Assembly: GCF_032854445.1 (NCBI RefSeq)
Contig: NC_088302.1
Location: 15,621,338-15,685,337 of the forward strand
Source of the DNA: Liolophura sinensis
Taxonomy: Eukaryota; Mollusca; Polyplacophora; Chitonida; Chitonidae
Direction: 5' to 3'
Length of the DNA: 64,000 nt
Shown piece by piece: positions 1-8,620 of this stretch (position 1 is the first letter of the stretch; every line of letters begins with the position of its first letter). Below the pieces are notes generated by a model. It was not told the origin of the DNA. It did no database searches and saw nothing but the letters and a program-made list of their open reading frames with translations. A program made the position numbers and the translations under genes.

Positions 1-1090
1 TCAGTGGTTCACATGAATCCATATTTTGCCCTGTGACACAACACTATTTCAACTAGATTCAGGTCGAATCGTTATTAACTTAGCGATTCAATTGACGAGG
101 GGTTAAATTCTAAGCGAGCCTACGCACTAGCAACCCAAAGTATGGTGAATAACAGAGTTGGCAGTTTGGCTCGTCTTAGTTGGAAATGGTCTCCGACAGA
201 GTTTACGGCACAGGCAAGGTCGCCATAAATCGGCTGTACGTCTGATACAGGTCGGCAAATTGCTAAGAGAGAGTCATTATACTCATGGGATAAATCATAG
301 CCACTTTTCCATGGCCCAGACACTTCTGACGCTTAATCTGTCATGGAGCTCTGACTGATCTTATTTTCAGTACCCTATTAATGACTAACTTCGTGGAAAA
401 GTGTTTTAAGGGGGACATTTCAGTATATATCTTTTGAAGTAAACGTCCACTGAACGACACGATATCATGTTGCATTTGCCAAATCTGGCAGCCCTTCCTT
501 TATCGAAATACAGCTGTCCAATTGCAATCTCGTCCCATGGCTGTGCTGTTATCCCTGTATCAAGTGATCTTAATTTGATCAACGTTGACAATGCTATGCT
601 GAACTCTAAACATTTCCAAAAATTTAATTCGCTGCGCTTTAGGAAATTTTGCATTTGAAATTCGGGAAAGTTATGCAAGGCTGGAAAACTTTGCCAATAA
701 ATCTGAATACTCATAGATTCCGGATGATTTCGCTTCTCTTACGCTATAATCCTAGCAGCGACCACTTGAGAGGGCAACTGTGGCGGCCAATTTCAAGAGC
801 ACATCAAACTGTCGCAGAATAATCACGTGTCATGATGGGGTAAGTCCTTTAGGGCTCAAAGCATAGTTCATATTCAGGGGAATATAGAAGAATAAACTGC
901 GACTCATTGTTTGCTGGCACGCATACCAATCATTCAATTCCATATCGGAAGAAGATTGACAATTTCAGAACATATCATATAAAATTGGAATCCAAAGAAT
1001 AATTCCGCTGCCTGTCAAACATCATTGTGACTCCGGACTTCAGGGCATGATGATTACGTGAGGGAAAAACTTCTTGTCTCAGCAAAAAAA
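1..1090. other. No recognisable feature
   Basis: AT-rich non-coding sequence. Reading frames here are short, overlap on both strands and have no recognisable motif. I see no repeat shared with the rest of the window. Confidence 0.5.
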
Positions 1091-1094
1091 ATCA

Positions 1095-1450
1095 CCCGAT
1101 CATGGAGTTGAGATTTCCATATTCCATGAATTTCCGTGATCAATGCATTCGACATGGAAATTGATTAGCTATAAAGGCTGCCAAAATTAGTTTTGTGGTC
1201 CTCGGAGGCTATGGGGAAATAGACCCGAGGTTTAGTTGAGTAAGGGATTGGATGGCAGACCGACTTGCCAGAAGACTTGCTGACTGAGTTCACTTCTGGG
1301 ACACACAGAACTGTTCGCTTACATATATTTGCCGTGTAATTAATGAACCATAATACTGATTGACTAGTTTAGTGATTGATCGACTTCCTATAGTGCACAT
1401 ATTTGCTTGTCATCTGACTTAAGAGCAAACGGTCAGAACGAGTATTCCGA
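1095..1450. repeat. R4 dispersed repeat, diverged copy
   Basis: Matches 10583-11170 in the same orientation. Both copies carry CATATTCCATGAAT near the left end, followed by GATCA and GACATGG, and both carry GACTAGTTTAGTGA near the right end (about 1361 and 11110). The middle has drifted and differs in length. No coding capacity or terminal repeat is visible, so the class is unknown. Confidence 0.5.
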
Positions 1451-1499
1451 AGCAATGCCGCACAACCTCCCTTTGCTCAAAAGCAAAAGACTAAAACAG

Positions 1500-1640
1500 A
1501 GAGAATAAAACTAGAGCAGCGATGAGTGTGGTATTTGGCAAATGGTCACGGTATAATCCAGTCTCTGATCAATTTACTTCAGGTAGGGTTTAATTCTAAC
1601 TGCTCATCTGAATGCTCAAAACCTAGCAATTTACACCTCT
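1500..1640 (-). repeat. R1 dispersed repeat, minus copy
   Basis: R1 is the commonest family here, with about 20 copies in both orientations. Its plus-strand signature runs: AGTAATTCTAGACC, CTAATAAATTG, CAGTTAGAATAAAACCCT, GGTTACGTGTGACCATTTGC, a TCGTCGCTGCTC block, and CTGTACGTCTTCAATTATAT. This copy shows the reverse complement of the last blocks (CTAGAGCAGCGATGA, TTTGGCAAATGGTCAC) and then of the CAGTTAGAAT block. R1 has no open frame or obvious terminal repeats. Confidence 0.65.
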
Positions 1641-1984
1641 ATCACTATGGTTTAAGCAGAATTTGCTAACAACAAATGTGGTGATATTACTCGCACTTTA
1701 CTGTCGCTGGTATAAAATTTAATAAACATATACATGAAAACAATACGGATGCGCCATGTGGGACGTCAGAAATCAATACAATCGCTACTTTATCCTGATG
1801 TTGGCTGATGATTTTGACATTTTTATGTAAGCACTGCTAAATATAGATCACATATAAAGTTCCTCGCACACTTCCAGTATAAAAGAATTACCGTATTTTT
1901 AAAGCCATTGTCACATTTTCCTTAACATTCTCATTTTACTCTCCACTGGTCTGTTAGGAGATTATATTTTATCGATACAGAAGC

Positions 1985-2515
1985 CATGGTAATGCGAGAT
2001 ATTGAAAATAAAATGCGTTCAACGCGTACCAAGAGGGGAGGACTTAAGGGTGACCATTTGCCAGCTATCACACCGTCGTAGCTGCTCTGTTCTTTAATAA
2101 CAGTAAATATTTCAACGGCTTTTCTGCTTGTTTTTTTTTTACTATTTCTGTGGCGATTCTTAGAATAGGAAGTAGGCAGAATAGATTCAGTGATTATGAT
2201 TTAGAACCAGGTTTTTTTTCTTTGAATAACTCATAGGATAAAATTCCAAAACCGGCGGCCTATTTGCATTTTGGGCTGGATTTACTGCCTTTTTATGTAG
2301 CCAAAATGACCGCATTATGGGGATTATACGATGCCCACTGGCTTACTGGGGAATTTAGAAGTTTACTGGACAAAGGGAGAAAATTGAAAGTTAAGCTTTT
2401 CGATAACGTTAATGGCGCCCAGAAGGTTCAGAGCGAAGCTTTAACCGTGATTTATGGTGATATCAGTGACCGGTAAATAGTGTAATATGCCGACGGTGAG
2501 CTACACGTGAGCAAA
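1985..2515 (+). repeat. R3 dispersed repeat, copy 1
   Basis: Pairs with 9085-9535. Shared landmarks include a TATTTCTGTG block, TTTGAATAACT, CGCATTATGGGGATTAT, CTGGACAAAG-GAGAAAATTG and a final GATATCAG. The two copies differ by single-base indels inside the longest reading frames, so the frame is not conserved and these look like non-coding repeats. Copy 1 carries an R1 fragment (2033-2096) that copy 2 lacks. Confidence 0.6.
2033..2096 (+). repeat. R1 fragment inside R3
   Basis: Contains GGGTGACCATTTGCCAGCTA and the GTCGTAGCTGCTCTG block of R1. It is absent from the other R3 copy at 9085-9535, so it was probably inserted into R3 or captured by it. Confidence 0.55.
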
Positions 2516-2538
2516 TCGGTACTGCAATGTATTCCAAT

Positions 2539-2706
2539 AGGGGAGGTCTTATGTGTGACCATTTGCCAACTATCACACTGTTGTCGCTGCTCTCGCCGTA
2601 TTGCACAGGTTACGTGTGATCATTTGGTATCACATCGTCATCGTTGCTCTGGTCTTACTCTCTATGCTGTACGTCTTCAATTATATTGTATTCCTGCATA
2701 AACCAG
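2539..2706 (+). repeat. R1 copy split by the LTR element (left part)
   Basis: Carries the R1 TGTGACCATTTGCCAACTAT block, a partly duplicated TCGTC-GCTCTGG block and CTGTACGTCTTCAATTATAT, and ends TGCATAAACCAG. R1 resumes at 5202 with CAGGATTCT. An unsplit copy near 12046 reads GAACCAGGATTCTGTCGCTG, so this is one R1 element interrupted by 2707-5201, with CAG on both sides. Confidence 0.7.
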
Positions 2707-3398
2707 GTGTACAACTGCCGTCAGCTTCTAAATTTAGCCTGCCACTGTTTACATATGCTGAGTTCAGGGCCTGCTGTTTGCCTCTGCTTTAGAATGTTCC
2801 AGAATACCCTCAGTTCGGGGCCTGTTTGTTTACAACAAAGTGTTCAAGAATTTTCTTATTCTAGATAATTCCACCAGTCTATATAAGACCTATGAAAGCA
2901 GGTCAAAGGAGGAGAAGGAGAATCATTGAGAGTTTTGGATGCTTTCGCTGTGTGTTACTTTAGTAGGCCTTTTGTCCTGAATTTTGATGTCTTTATAGCT
3001 TCTGGCTTTGTTATATCCTATCTCCACCGAGCACTTGTTTCAGTCTAAACTTGTATATTTAATTTGTGCTCATGTGTACACAGTGCTTATTAGTACATGG
3101 AACCTGTCTGTGGAATTTTGTGTATATTTCGTCATACACTCAGTTATACTGTGCATTTTCCCTCGCGTGAATATTGCCTCTGTGCATTTGTGCCTTTGTG
3201 GTTTTAGATACTGCTATCCTTTCTGGTTAAACTTAAGTACTTTAGTATTTGTAAAAGTCTTATTATCTGTTCTTGTTAAACCTAATAAATTGTTGTAAAA
3301 TAAAATCTGCTAGTTTTGATTACTTTTTTGTGCGGCTAAACTGTCGTGTTTTTCGAACAAGCCATCTCTTTATAATACTGACAGTTTGGGCCGTAACA
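2707..3398 (+). repeat. LTR, outer left copy (variant 1)
   Basis: About 692 bp. The first six bases found at the intact 5' LTR start (TGTTAT, seen in reverse at 3489-3494) are missing, but the 3' terminus TAACA is intact at 3394-3398. It contains a TATATAAG box and AATAAA signals (near 3283 and 3299). Compared with the right-hand LTR, a block at about 3165-3240 is replaced by unrelated sequence, so two LTR subtypes are present. Confidence 0.8.
2880..2887 (+). promoter_or_regulatory. TATA box in LTR
   Basis: TATATAAG, followed by the usual spacing to a possible start in the GAAAGCAGGTC region. The same box is present in the right-hand LTR (about 4671-4678, TATATAAG). It would be the core promoter at the U3/R junction. 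Its position suits a Pol II promoter; activity cannot be judged. Confidence 0.55.
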
Positions 3399-3494
3399 CA
3401 TTCTAAGGCAGAGGCAAACAGCAGGCCCTGAACTCAGCATATGTAAAGAGTGGCAAGCTAAATTTAGAAGCTGATGGCAGTTGTACACATAACA
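3399..3494 (-). repeat. First 96 bp of an LTR, inverted
   Basis: On the minus strand this reads TGTTATGTGTACAACTGCC onwards, matching the plus-strand LTR from 2707 to about 2798. It directly follows the polypurine tract, so it is the start of the 3' LTR of the minus-strand element. It stops exactly where the TAACA terminus of the plus-strand LTR begins (3398/3399). Confidence 0.8.
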
Positions 3495-3509
3495 CACCCA
3501 CCCTTCAAG
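3495..3509 (-). promoter_or_regulatory. Polypurine tract
   Basis: On the minus strand a purine-rich run (CTTGAAGGGTGGGTG) sits immediately before the LTR start TGTTA. In LTR retrotransposons this tract primes plus-strand DNA synthesis. Position and composition both fit. Confidence 0.7.
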
Positions 3510-3621
3510 AAAAAAAGTTTTCCTAACTTTTTTCTACTTACAATATGTTAAACAATATATGTTAAACAATAATATATACAACATTGTAAAACCACATGCA
3601 ATTAAACATTTTGTACACAAC
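3510..3621 (-). other. 3' untranslated segment of the LTR element
   Basis: AT-rich sequence between the RNase H stop codon and the polypurine tract. It contains two direct copies of an ATATGTTAAACAATA motif (about 3543-3575) and no reading frame. In an intact element, integrase would lie between RNase H and this point, so the internal deletion probably also removed what followed RNase H. Confidence 0.5.
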
Positions 3622-4002
3622 TTATACACGAGACAAGCAATCTGCAATAACATTATCTTTTCCCTTAACATGTTTGATTTCAAGATTGTATTCCTGCAAC
3701 AATAAACTCCACCGTAACAATCTCTGATTCTTTCCCTTAACTTTCTGTAGAAACACAAATGGTTTGTGATCAGTATTTACAATCACAGGTTGTCTCGAAG
3801 CTGTTACATAAACTTCAAAGTGTTGCAGAGCTAAAATAACAGACAAACATTCTTTTTCAACAGTTGAATAACTTCTCTGAAACTTGTTAAGTTTACGGGA
3901 AAAGAAACAAACTGGATGATCAACACCAAGATTGTCTTCTTGAGGCAAAACAGAACCTACAGCAACATCGCTTGCATCAACTCCTGTAATTTTACCAAAC
4001 AT
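3622..4002 (-). pseudogene. Retrotransposon RNase H domain (pol fragment)
   Basis: 126 codons in one frame, ending in a stop. It matches the RNase H domain that follows reverse transcriptase in Ty3/gypsy polyproteins, the enzyme that degrades RNA in RNA-DNA hybrids during cDNA synthesis. Visible motifs: GVDASD at residues 7-12 (catalytic Asp9), SYSTVEKECL at 44-53 (catalytic Glu49), NTDHKP at 76-81 (Asp78) and KDNVIADCLSRV at 115-126 (Asp121). All four acidic positions are kept. The rest of pol is missing on both sides. The apparent start at residue 1 is the internal Met next to a deletion joint, not a real start. Known: such domains work only as part of pol. Inferred: not functional. Confidence 0.85.
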
Positions 4003-4157
4003 TGAGCAAAACTAAACTGCATATCTTTCTTGCGTAAGGATCTTTTGATATTAAGATTCAGGTACTTGCTTAAAGCATACAAATCATTCTTATTTAACGC
4101 ATCAAAAATGTCCTGATCTGGCGCTTCTATAAACTCGTCGGGCTTAAAATCCGACAT
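4003..4157 (-). pseudogene. Retrotransposon gag N-terminus, truncated
   Basis: Starts at ATG 98 bp after the primer-binding site, the expected place for gag. About 52 codons are readable. An acidic start is followed by a helical, charged stretch with DALNKNDLYALSKYLNL and KRSLRKKDMQ, like the N-terminal region of animal Ty3/gypsy gags. The frame then runs into the RNase H segment out of register and stops soon after. This is an internal deletion that joins gag to RNase H (joint near 4002) and leaves no protease, reverse transcriptase core or nucleocapsid. The gag assignment rests mainly on position. Confidence 0.65.
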
Positions 4158-4254
4158 GATGAATAAAATCTGCTGGCAAAATTTACTACAAAGTCAAAGA
4201 CTAGAAAAATGACACAACTGACAAAGAATCCTTTCAATTCCAATTCAAATTCAC

Positions 4255-4272
4255 TTCCCGGACAAGCCCCCA
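4255..4272 (-). promoter_or_regulatory. Primer-binding site, tRNA-Pro type
   Basis: On the minus strand TGGGGGCTTGTCCGGGAA begins three bases after the LTR terminus TAACA. It matches the 18-nt complement of the 3' end of proline tRNA (as known from retroviruses that use tRNA-Pro) except at two positions. It fixes the direction of the element as minus and marks 4276 as the end of the 5' LTR. Confidence 0.75.
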
Positions 4273-4275
4273 ATT

Positions 4276-4600
4276 TGTTACGATCCAAACTGTCTGTATT
4301 ATAAAGAGATGGCTTGTTCGAAATACACGACAGTTTAGCCGCACAAAAAAGTAACCAAAACCAGCAGATTTTATTTTTCAACAATTTATTAAGTTTAACA
4401 AGAACAGATAACAAGACTTATACAAATACTAAAGTACTTACATGTACAACGGTGTCAAGTCCAAACGGACGCATATATTCCACAATGCGGAAAACCACAA
4501 AGGCACAAATGCACAAATAAGAGGGAGAATGCACAGTATAACTGAGTGTATGACGAAATATACACAAAATTCCACAGACAGGGTCCGTGTACTAATATCC
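4276..4600 (-). repeat. Last 325 bp of the 5' LTR, inverted
   Basis: Reverse complement of the plus-strand LTR from about 4877 to 5201, with the same internal variant (GCGTCCGTTTGGACTTGAC). It ends at TAACA next to the primer-binding site. At 4600 the sequence flips to the plus-strand LTR through a short AATA overlap, giving a hairpin with arms of about 325 bp around a 276-bp loop. Confidence 0.8.
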
Positions 4601-5201
4601 CTCAGTTCGGGGCCTATTTGTTTACAACAAGTGTTCAAGAATTTTCTTATTCTAGACAATTCCACCAGTATATATAAGACCTATAAAAGCAGGTCAAAGG
4701 AGGAGAAAGGAGAATTATTGAGAGTTTTGGATGCTTTCGCTGTGTGTTACTTTAGTAGGCCTTTTGTCCTGAATTTTGATGTCTTTATAGCTTCTGGCTT
4801 TGTTATATCCTATCTCCACCGAGCACTTGTTTCAGTCTGAACTTGTATATTTAATTTGTGTTCTTGTGTACACAGTGCTTATTAGTACACGGACCCTGTC
4901 TGTGGAATTTTGTGTATATCTTGTCATACACTCAGTTATACTGTGCATTTTCCCTCTTATTTGTGCATTTATGCCTGTATGGTTTTCCGCATTGTGGAAC
5001 ATATGCGTCCGTTTGGACTTGACGCCGTTGTACATATAAGTACTTTAGTATTTGTATAAGTCTTGTTATCTGTTCTTGTTAAACCTAATAAATTGTTGAA
5101 AAATAAAATCTGCTGGTTTTGGTTACTTTTTTGTGCGGCTAAACTGTCGTGTATTTCGAACAAGCCATCTCTTTATAATACAGACAGTTTGGATCGTAAC
5201 A
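4601..5201 (+). repeat. LTR, outer right copy (variant 2), 5' truncated
   Basis: Matches the left LTR from about 2807 to its end but lacks the first 100 bp or so. It ends with TAACA at 5197-5201, directly before CAGGATTCT of the split R1 repeat. It carries the variant 2 block at about 4955-5040. Confidence 0.8.
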
Positions 5202-5556
5202 CAGGATTCTTTCGGTGGACTAAGCATCCCCGAGACCTAGTCCTTTTTCATTGTTTTAATGTGATTGTATGTTAAATGTGTTGACAACACGGTATTTTGA
5301 ATAATTCTAGACCGGTGACGCCTCATAATTGCCAATAACATCACTGCATAATTTTTTTTTACCTAATTCTGTCTAAGCTATGATGCGTGTAAACTGCTAC
5401 TGTTTGTGCATTTACATGAACAGTTAGAATAAAACCCTGACTGAGGTAAACTGACAAGAGGACGTACTTCATCGGTTACGTGTTCGCCAGCTATCACATT
5501 GTCGTCGCTGCTCTTGTCTTACTTTCTGCGCTGTACGTCTTCAATTATATTATGAG
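5202..5556 (+). repeat. R1 copy split by the LTR element (right part)
   Basis: Starts CAGGATTCT, then TGTTAAATGTG, AATAATTCTAGACCGGTGAC, CAGTTAGAATAAAACCCTGA, CGGTTACGTG, the TCGTCGCTGCTC block and CTGTACGTCTTCAATTATAT. It is one of the most complete R1 copies. Because the terminal GTTACGTG/CTGTACGTC block also lies left of the LTR insertion, two R1 units may have been arranged in tandem. Confidence 0.7.
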
Positions 5557-5963
5557 CGAAATGCTCCTTTATCTGAAGAGGCTCGCATGATCGCACTTTC
5601 AGCTATTCACAAATTTACCTGGATATTTGTATATATTTTATTTCAACAACAATATTTTTGCTCAATGTTACCAATAGTGTCTACAGAATAGTTTATTTCT
5701 ATTATAAGTATCAGAAATAAGTGGCAGGCTGGGGTAGTGGGTGGTGTCCGGTGTGTCGGACATATTTACAGGTTTTAATATAATACGACCTAACCAGATG
5801 AATTATATTTTCTGTCTTGTAGTATATGATCTAATGGCAGAATGATTTTAGAGTTGCATGTCAGGAAATTCTATAATAAAACACAATGCAGTTGATTCGC
5901 GGAGACACTAGTGAAGAGTGTTATATGAAATGCACTTTGTCCTAACCGTATGTTGGTGCACCT

Positions 5964-6032
5964 GTCGTAAGTGAGTGAGTACTTGGGGTTTAACGTCGTA
6001 CTTAACAATATGACGACGAAGGAATCCTTAAA
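5964..6032 (-). mobile_element. SINE-B, short 5'-truncated copy
   Basis: Only the 3' end of SINE-B is present (reverse of GACGACGAAGGAATCC and GTTAAACCCCAAGTACTCAC). It is flanked by the 9-bp direct repeat GGTGCACCT at 5955-5963 and 6033-6041. Severe 5' truncation plus a target-site duplication is what target-primed reverse transcription leaves. Confidence 0.7.
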
Positions 6033-6045
6033 GGTGCACCTTTTG

Positions 6046-6339
6046 TAAAACAAATTACTCTCCACGCCCATTATCCAGCATCCCACTTGTTTCTGAATAA
6101 TTATGACGTCACCTGAGGGAATGCAATCTTAGTGTCGAAACAAGGCATGTAGAGTTTTACATTATAAATTAGTAAAAGTGTTCTAACTTTCTTTTCTTTG
6201 CAAAAATATGAACCCCAAACATATGGATGTCTGAAGCTTGGTTTGTTATGTGTCACTGGTTAAAGGCACTCTTGGTTGCGAGTATGGCTGATTTTACAGA
6301 CAGTTGAATATAGGGGACTCGCTTAAAAGAAACAGACTA
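6046..6339 (-). mobile_element. Long-TIR DNA element, one arm
   Basis: This is the reverse complement of the left arm of the element at 38128 (ATTATGACGTCACCTGAG, then TGTGTCACTGGTTAAAGGCA, then GATTTTACAGACAGTTGAAT, ending GCTTAAAAGAAACAGACTA). It ends next to a TA dinucleotide (6340-6341), as the other copies do. Only one arm is present. Confidence 0.6.
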
Positions 6340-6898
6340 TAGAACACCAACTAGTAATAGGATTCATAACAATAAATTGATGCTTAATATGTGCCATGAA
6401 TACAAATAAAATTTGTCCCTAAAGTTCTAACTAACCACCGGATTATGCCATCAGCAAATTAATATAGCAAAAAAATAACACAGTATGTCACCTGAGGGAC
6501 AGTGAATTCGTTCGAAATCATATCAAGAAAGTCTTGACCAAATTGAAATTGGAAATTTGCGCCCCAGACATAGCCTTTGGTACTATAGCCTTGAAGAAAT
6601 GTGACGCATAATATTCTCATAAGTTTTATTTCCTGCCTGAGTGCATCATCCTTATACCTCGTTACATGGATATCTAAATATAATGACAAGCATGCCTAAA
6701 ACACAGATAAAGTGAAGTTTTTCCAGCATGCCCTAATACAAAATTTAGCAGAGCGAGTTCGTTCACAAGCCATCGTATCGACCTAACAGGTCTAATCATT
6801 CTACTGAAGGACAAGGTCTTTTGGGAACCGAATTTCAGGAATAAAGCATTTCTCCATTAGATTTACTTTGTATATGCTATGACCTTCATGTCACTAAC

Positions 6899-7247
6899 CG
6901 GCCCCCGATGGCACAGTTGGGTAGAGCGTCCGCTTCAGGCGCTGTAGATCCAGGGTCAATCCTAGGTTGGGTTACACCTAAAGCTTTAAAAGAGGAAGTT
7001 CTAGCTTCCTGGCTTAGTGTTCAGCATTAATGGAGATTCAAGGACTGGTTGACCCGTGTCAGTATAATAGTTCGGGTTGGCCGGTTTATTTGCGGTTTGT
7101 CGTCTCAGTGAAGCAGCACTAATAAGAGAGCAGTGGAAATCCGTCTGGTAACAATGAGGTACATTACATGCACTCTAAGGACTCCTTCGTCGTTAAATGA
7201 CTGAAAATTGTTAAGTACGACGTTAAACCCTAAGCATTCACTCTCAC
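6899..7247 (+). mobile_element. SINE-B, near full length
   Basis: A tRNA-derived head has an A-box-like TGGCACAGTTGG (6909-6920) and a B-box-like GGGTCAATCC (6953-6962). Then come a conserved body (ACACCTAAAG, AGAGGAAGTT, TTGACCCGTGTCAGTATAAT, GTCTCAGTGAAGCAGCACTA) and the tail region CCTTCGTCG plus ACGACGTTAAACCC. Such elements are transcribed by Pol III and moved by LINE machinery. It is the longest of four copies. No clear target-site duplication is visible. Confidence 0.75.
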
Positions 7248-7563
7248 GTCGTCAATGATTTGCCAAAATACACCGAAATACACCGAAACATCAGCACCTA
7301 CGCCATCTCTGCGACTGAGTGGGCCCAACGTCAACAACCCCTTTCATGGAATTACAAGCGCTGGATAACCCATTGCACAAAAGGTCGCACTCCTTAACCA
7401 TGAAAATGATCTCCAAAAGAGACCATTATGTTCTGTTCACTTTTCTAGAAAAGTATATAAGGTTTATTTTGTAACCATAAAATGGCACTGAATAACTGAT
7501 GAACTATAACAAAAATTATAATTAGCTCTAACAACGTATGTAACCTTTAGATTACACCGATTT

Positions 7564-7618
7564 GATTCATTCTTTAACGCCGTATTTAAGAATTTTCACT
7601 TATTACGATGGCGGCCAG
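7564..7618 (-). mobile_element. SINE-A fragment, diverged
   Basis: Reverse complement of the SINE-A 3' part (TTTAACGCCGTATTTAAGAA, TTCACTTATTACGATGGCGGCCA). The body beyond 7618 is no longer recognisable. An old copy. Confidence 0.5.
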
Positions 7619-7829
7619 GTTTATAGGTTAAGGAAACTAGCATCCCAGGCTTCATTGATCTTAACCAACAGGCCACCGGCCACCGTCAACTAAATTTGAT
7701 CCATTATATCCCTGCATACATTCGAAGTGGGAGAAAACCGGTCAGAGACAGGGGTAAGCCAGGCACCATTCCCAGGTTGGAATTAGGTAAATAAAAGAAT
7801 TTTTTTACTTGGAATTTATTATTTGTCAC

Positions 7830-8260
7830 TTGACCTTGAGGATGCTGATGACATCAGCTAAACTATACTGTACACTCTGTGCTTGATTGCTGATACAATG
7901 CTTATTACACTGTGCTTCATGAGGAAGCTCAAGACCTTGAGTTTGACGAGGATGCCGATGACATGAGCTTGACGATAATGTACAGCCTGTGCTTGACGAA
8001 GAAGCTGATCACCCTGAGACTGACGAGGATGCTGGATGCTGATGGTCCTGTATACGAAAGTGCTGATGACCAGGGCTTGATGTTGCTGATGATTGTATAC
8101 TGGGTCACAATCAATGGGGAGTTATTAGAAGAAAATTTAAAGTTACATACCATGCTAGAACATCGACCGTCTTCCCTGTATCACTGAAACCGTTCACCTT
8201 GTTTCTTGATCAGGATGATGATGCCTATGACCTTGTGCTGATGACCTTGTGCTTGACCTA
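7830..8260 (+). repeat. Degenerate tandem repeat rich in GATGAC and GTGCTTGA
   Basis: The block GAGGATGCTGATGACATCAG at 7838 recurs as GAGGATGCCGATGACATGAG at 7948, about 110 bp later, each followed by a TGTACA and CTGTGCTTGA stretch. Shorter echoes (GACGAGGATGCTGGATGCTGATG, CCTTGTGCTGATGACC) continue to 8260. A plus-strand frame (7912-8187) encodes acidic DEDADD-like runs, but this follows from the repeat unit; no domain is recognisable. It could be an eroded minisatellite or a low-complexity exon; I favour the first. Confidence 0.5.
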
Positions 8261-8358
8261 GTTACGCCTAGTTACAGTAGATGCCAGAAGATCCCGCGGC
8301 AGGGAGAACTTCGGGAAATAACTGTTGGTACTACTTTCAGTAGCATATCAATTTTGTG

Positions 8359-8488
8359 TTTGTTTGTTTGATTGGTGTTTTACGCCGTACTCAAGAATAT
8401 TTCACTTATACGACGGCGGTCAGCATTATGGTGGGTGGAAACCGGGCACAGCCCGGGGGAAACCCACGACCATCCACAGGTTTCTTTT
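8359..8488 (-). mobile_element. SINE-A, 5' truncated
   Basis: Reverse complement of the SINE-A tail and body: TTGATTGGTGTTTTACGCCG, ACTTATACGACGGCGG, CAGCATTATGGTGGGTGGAA, GCCCGGGGGAAACCCACGAC. The possible 7-bp flanking repeat TTTTGTG (8352-8358, 8489-8495) lies in T-rich sequence and is weak evidence. An R1 piece follows directly. Confidence 0.75.
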
Positions 8489-8495
8489 TTTTGTG

Positions 8496-8620
8496 GAATA
8501 AAACCCTAACTGCATGAGTTAAATAGACGGCCCGCCCTTCACCGGCTACGTGTGACCATTTGCCAGCTACCACCCTGTTATCGGTGCCGTGTTTTTACTA
8601 TCTGTGATGCTAGTGTCATT
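8496..8620 (+). repeat. R1 copy, partial
   Basis: GAATAAAACCCTAACTG, CACCGGCTACGTGTGACC, ATTTGCCAGCTACCAC and TCGGTGCCGTG blocks of R1. The 5' half is absent; SINE-A abuts its left edge, so SINE-A may have inserted into it. Confidence 0.6.

Larger units (their letters stand above)
2707..5201. mobile_element. Rearranged Ty3/gypsy-type LTR retrotransposon
   Basis: Order of parts: LTR (+, 2707-3398), the first 96 bp of an LTR (-, 3399-3494), polypurine tract (-), RNase H (-), gag start (-), primer-binding site (-), the last 325 bp of an LTR (-, 4276-4600), and an LTR lacking its first 100 bp or so (+, 4601-5201). The internal part is about 780 bp where a complete element would have several kb. 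Protease, most of reverse transcriptase, integrase and most of gag are missing, so it cannot move by itself. The Ty3/gypsy assignment rests on the type of the RNase H and the layout; the exact clade cannot be told. Confidence 0.85.

Noticed and set aside
3008-5275. Several 60-130-codon frames on both strands of the LTR region (for example 3008-3298, 4442-4840)
   Set aside because: They translate LTR sequence, recur in each LTR piece and have no coding motif.
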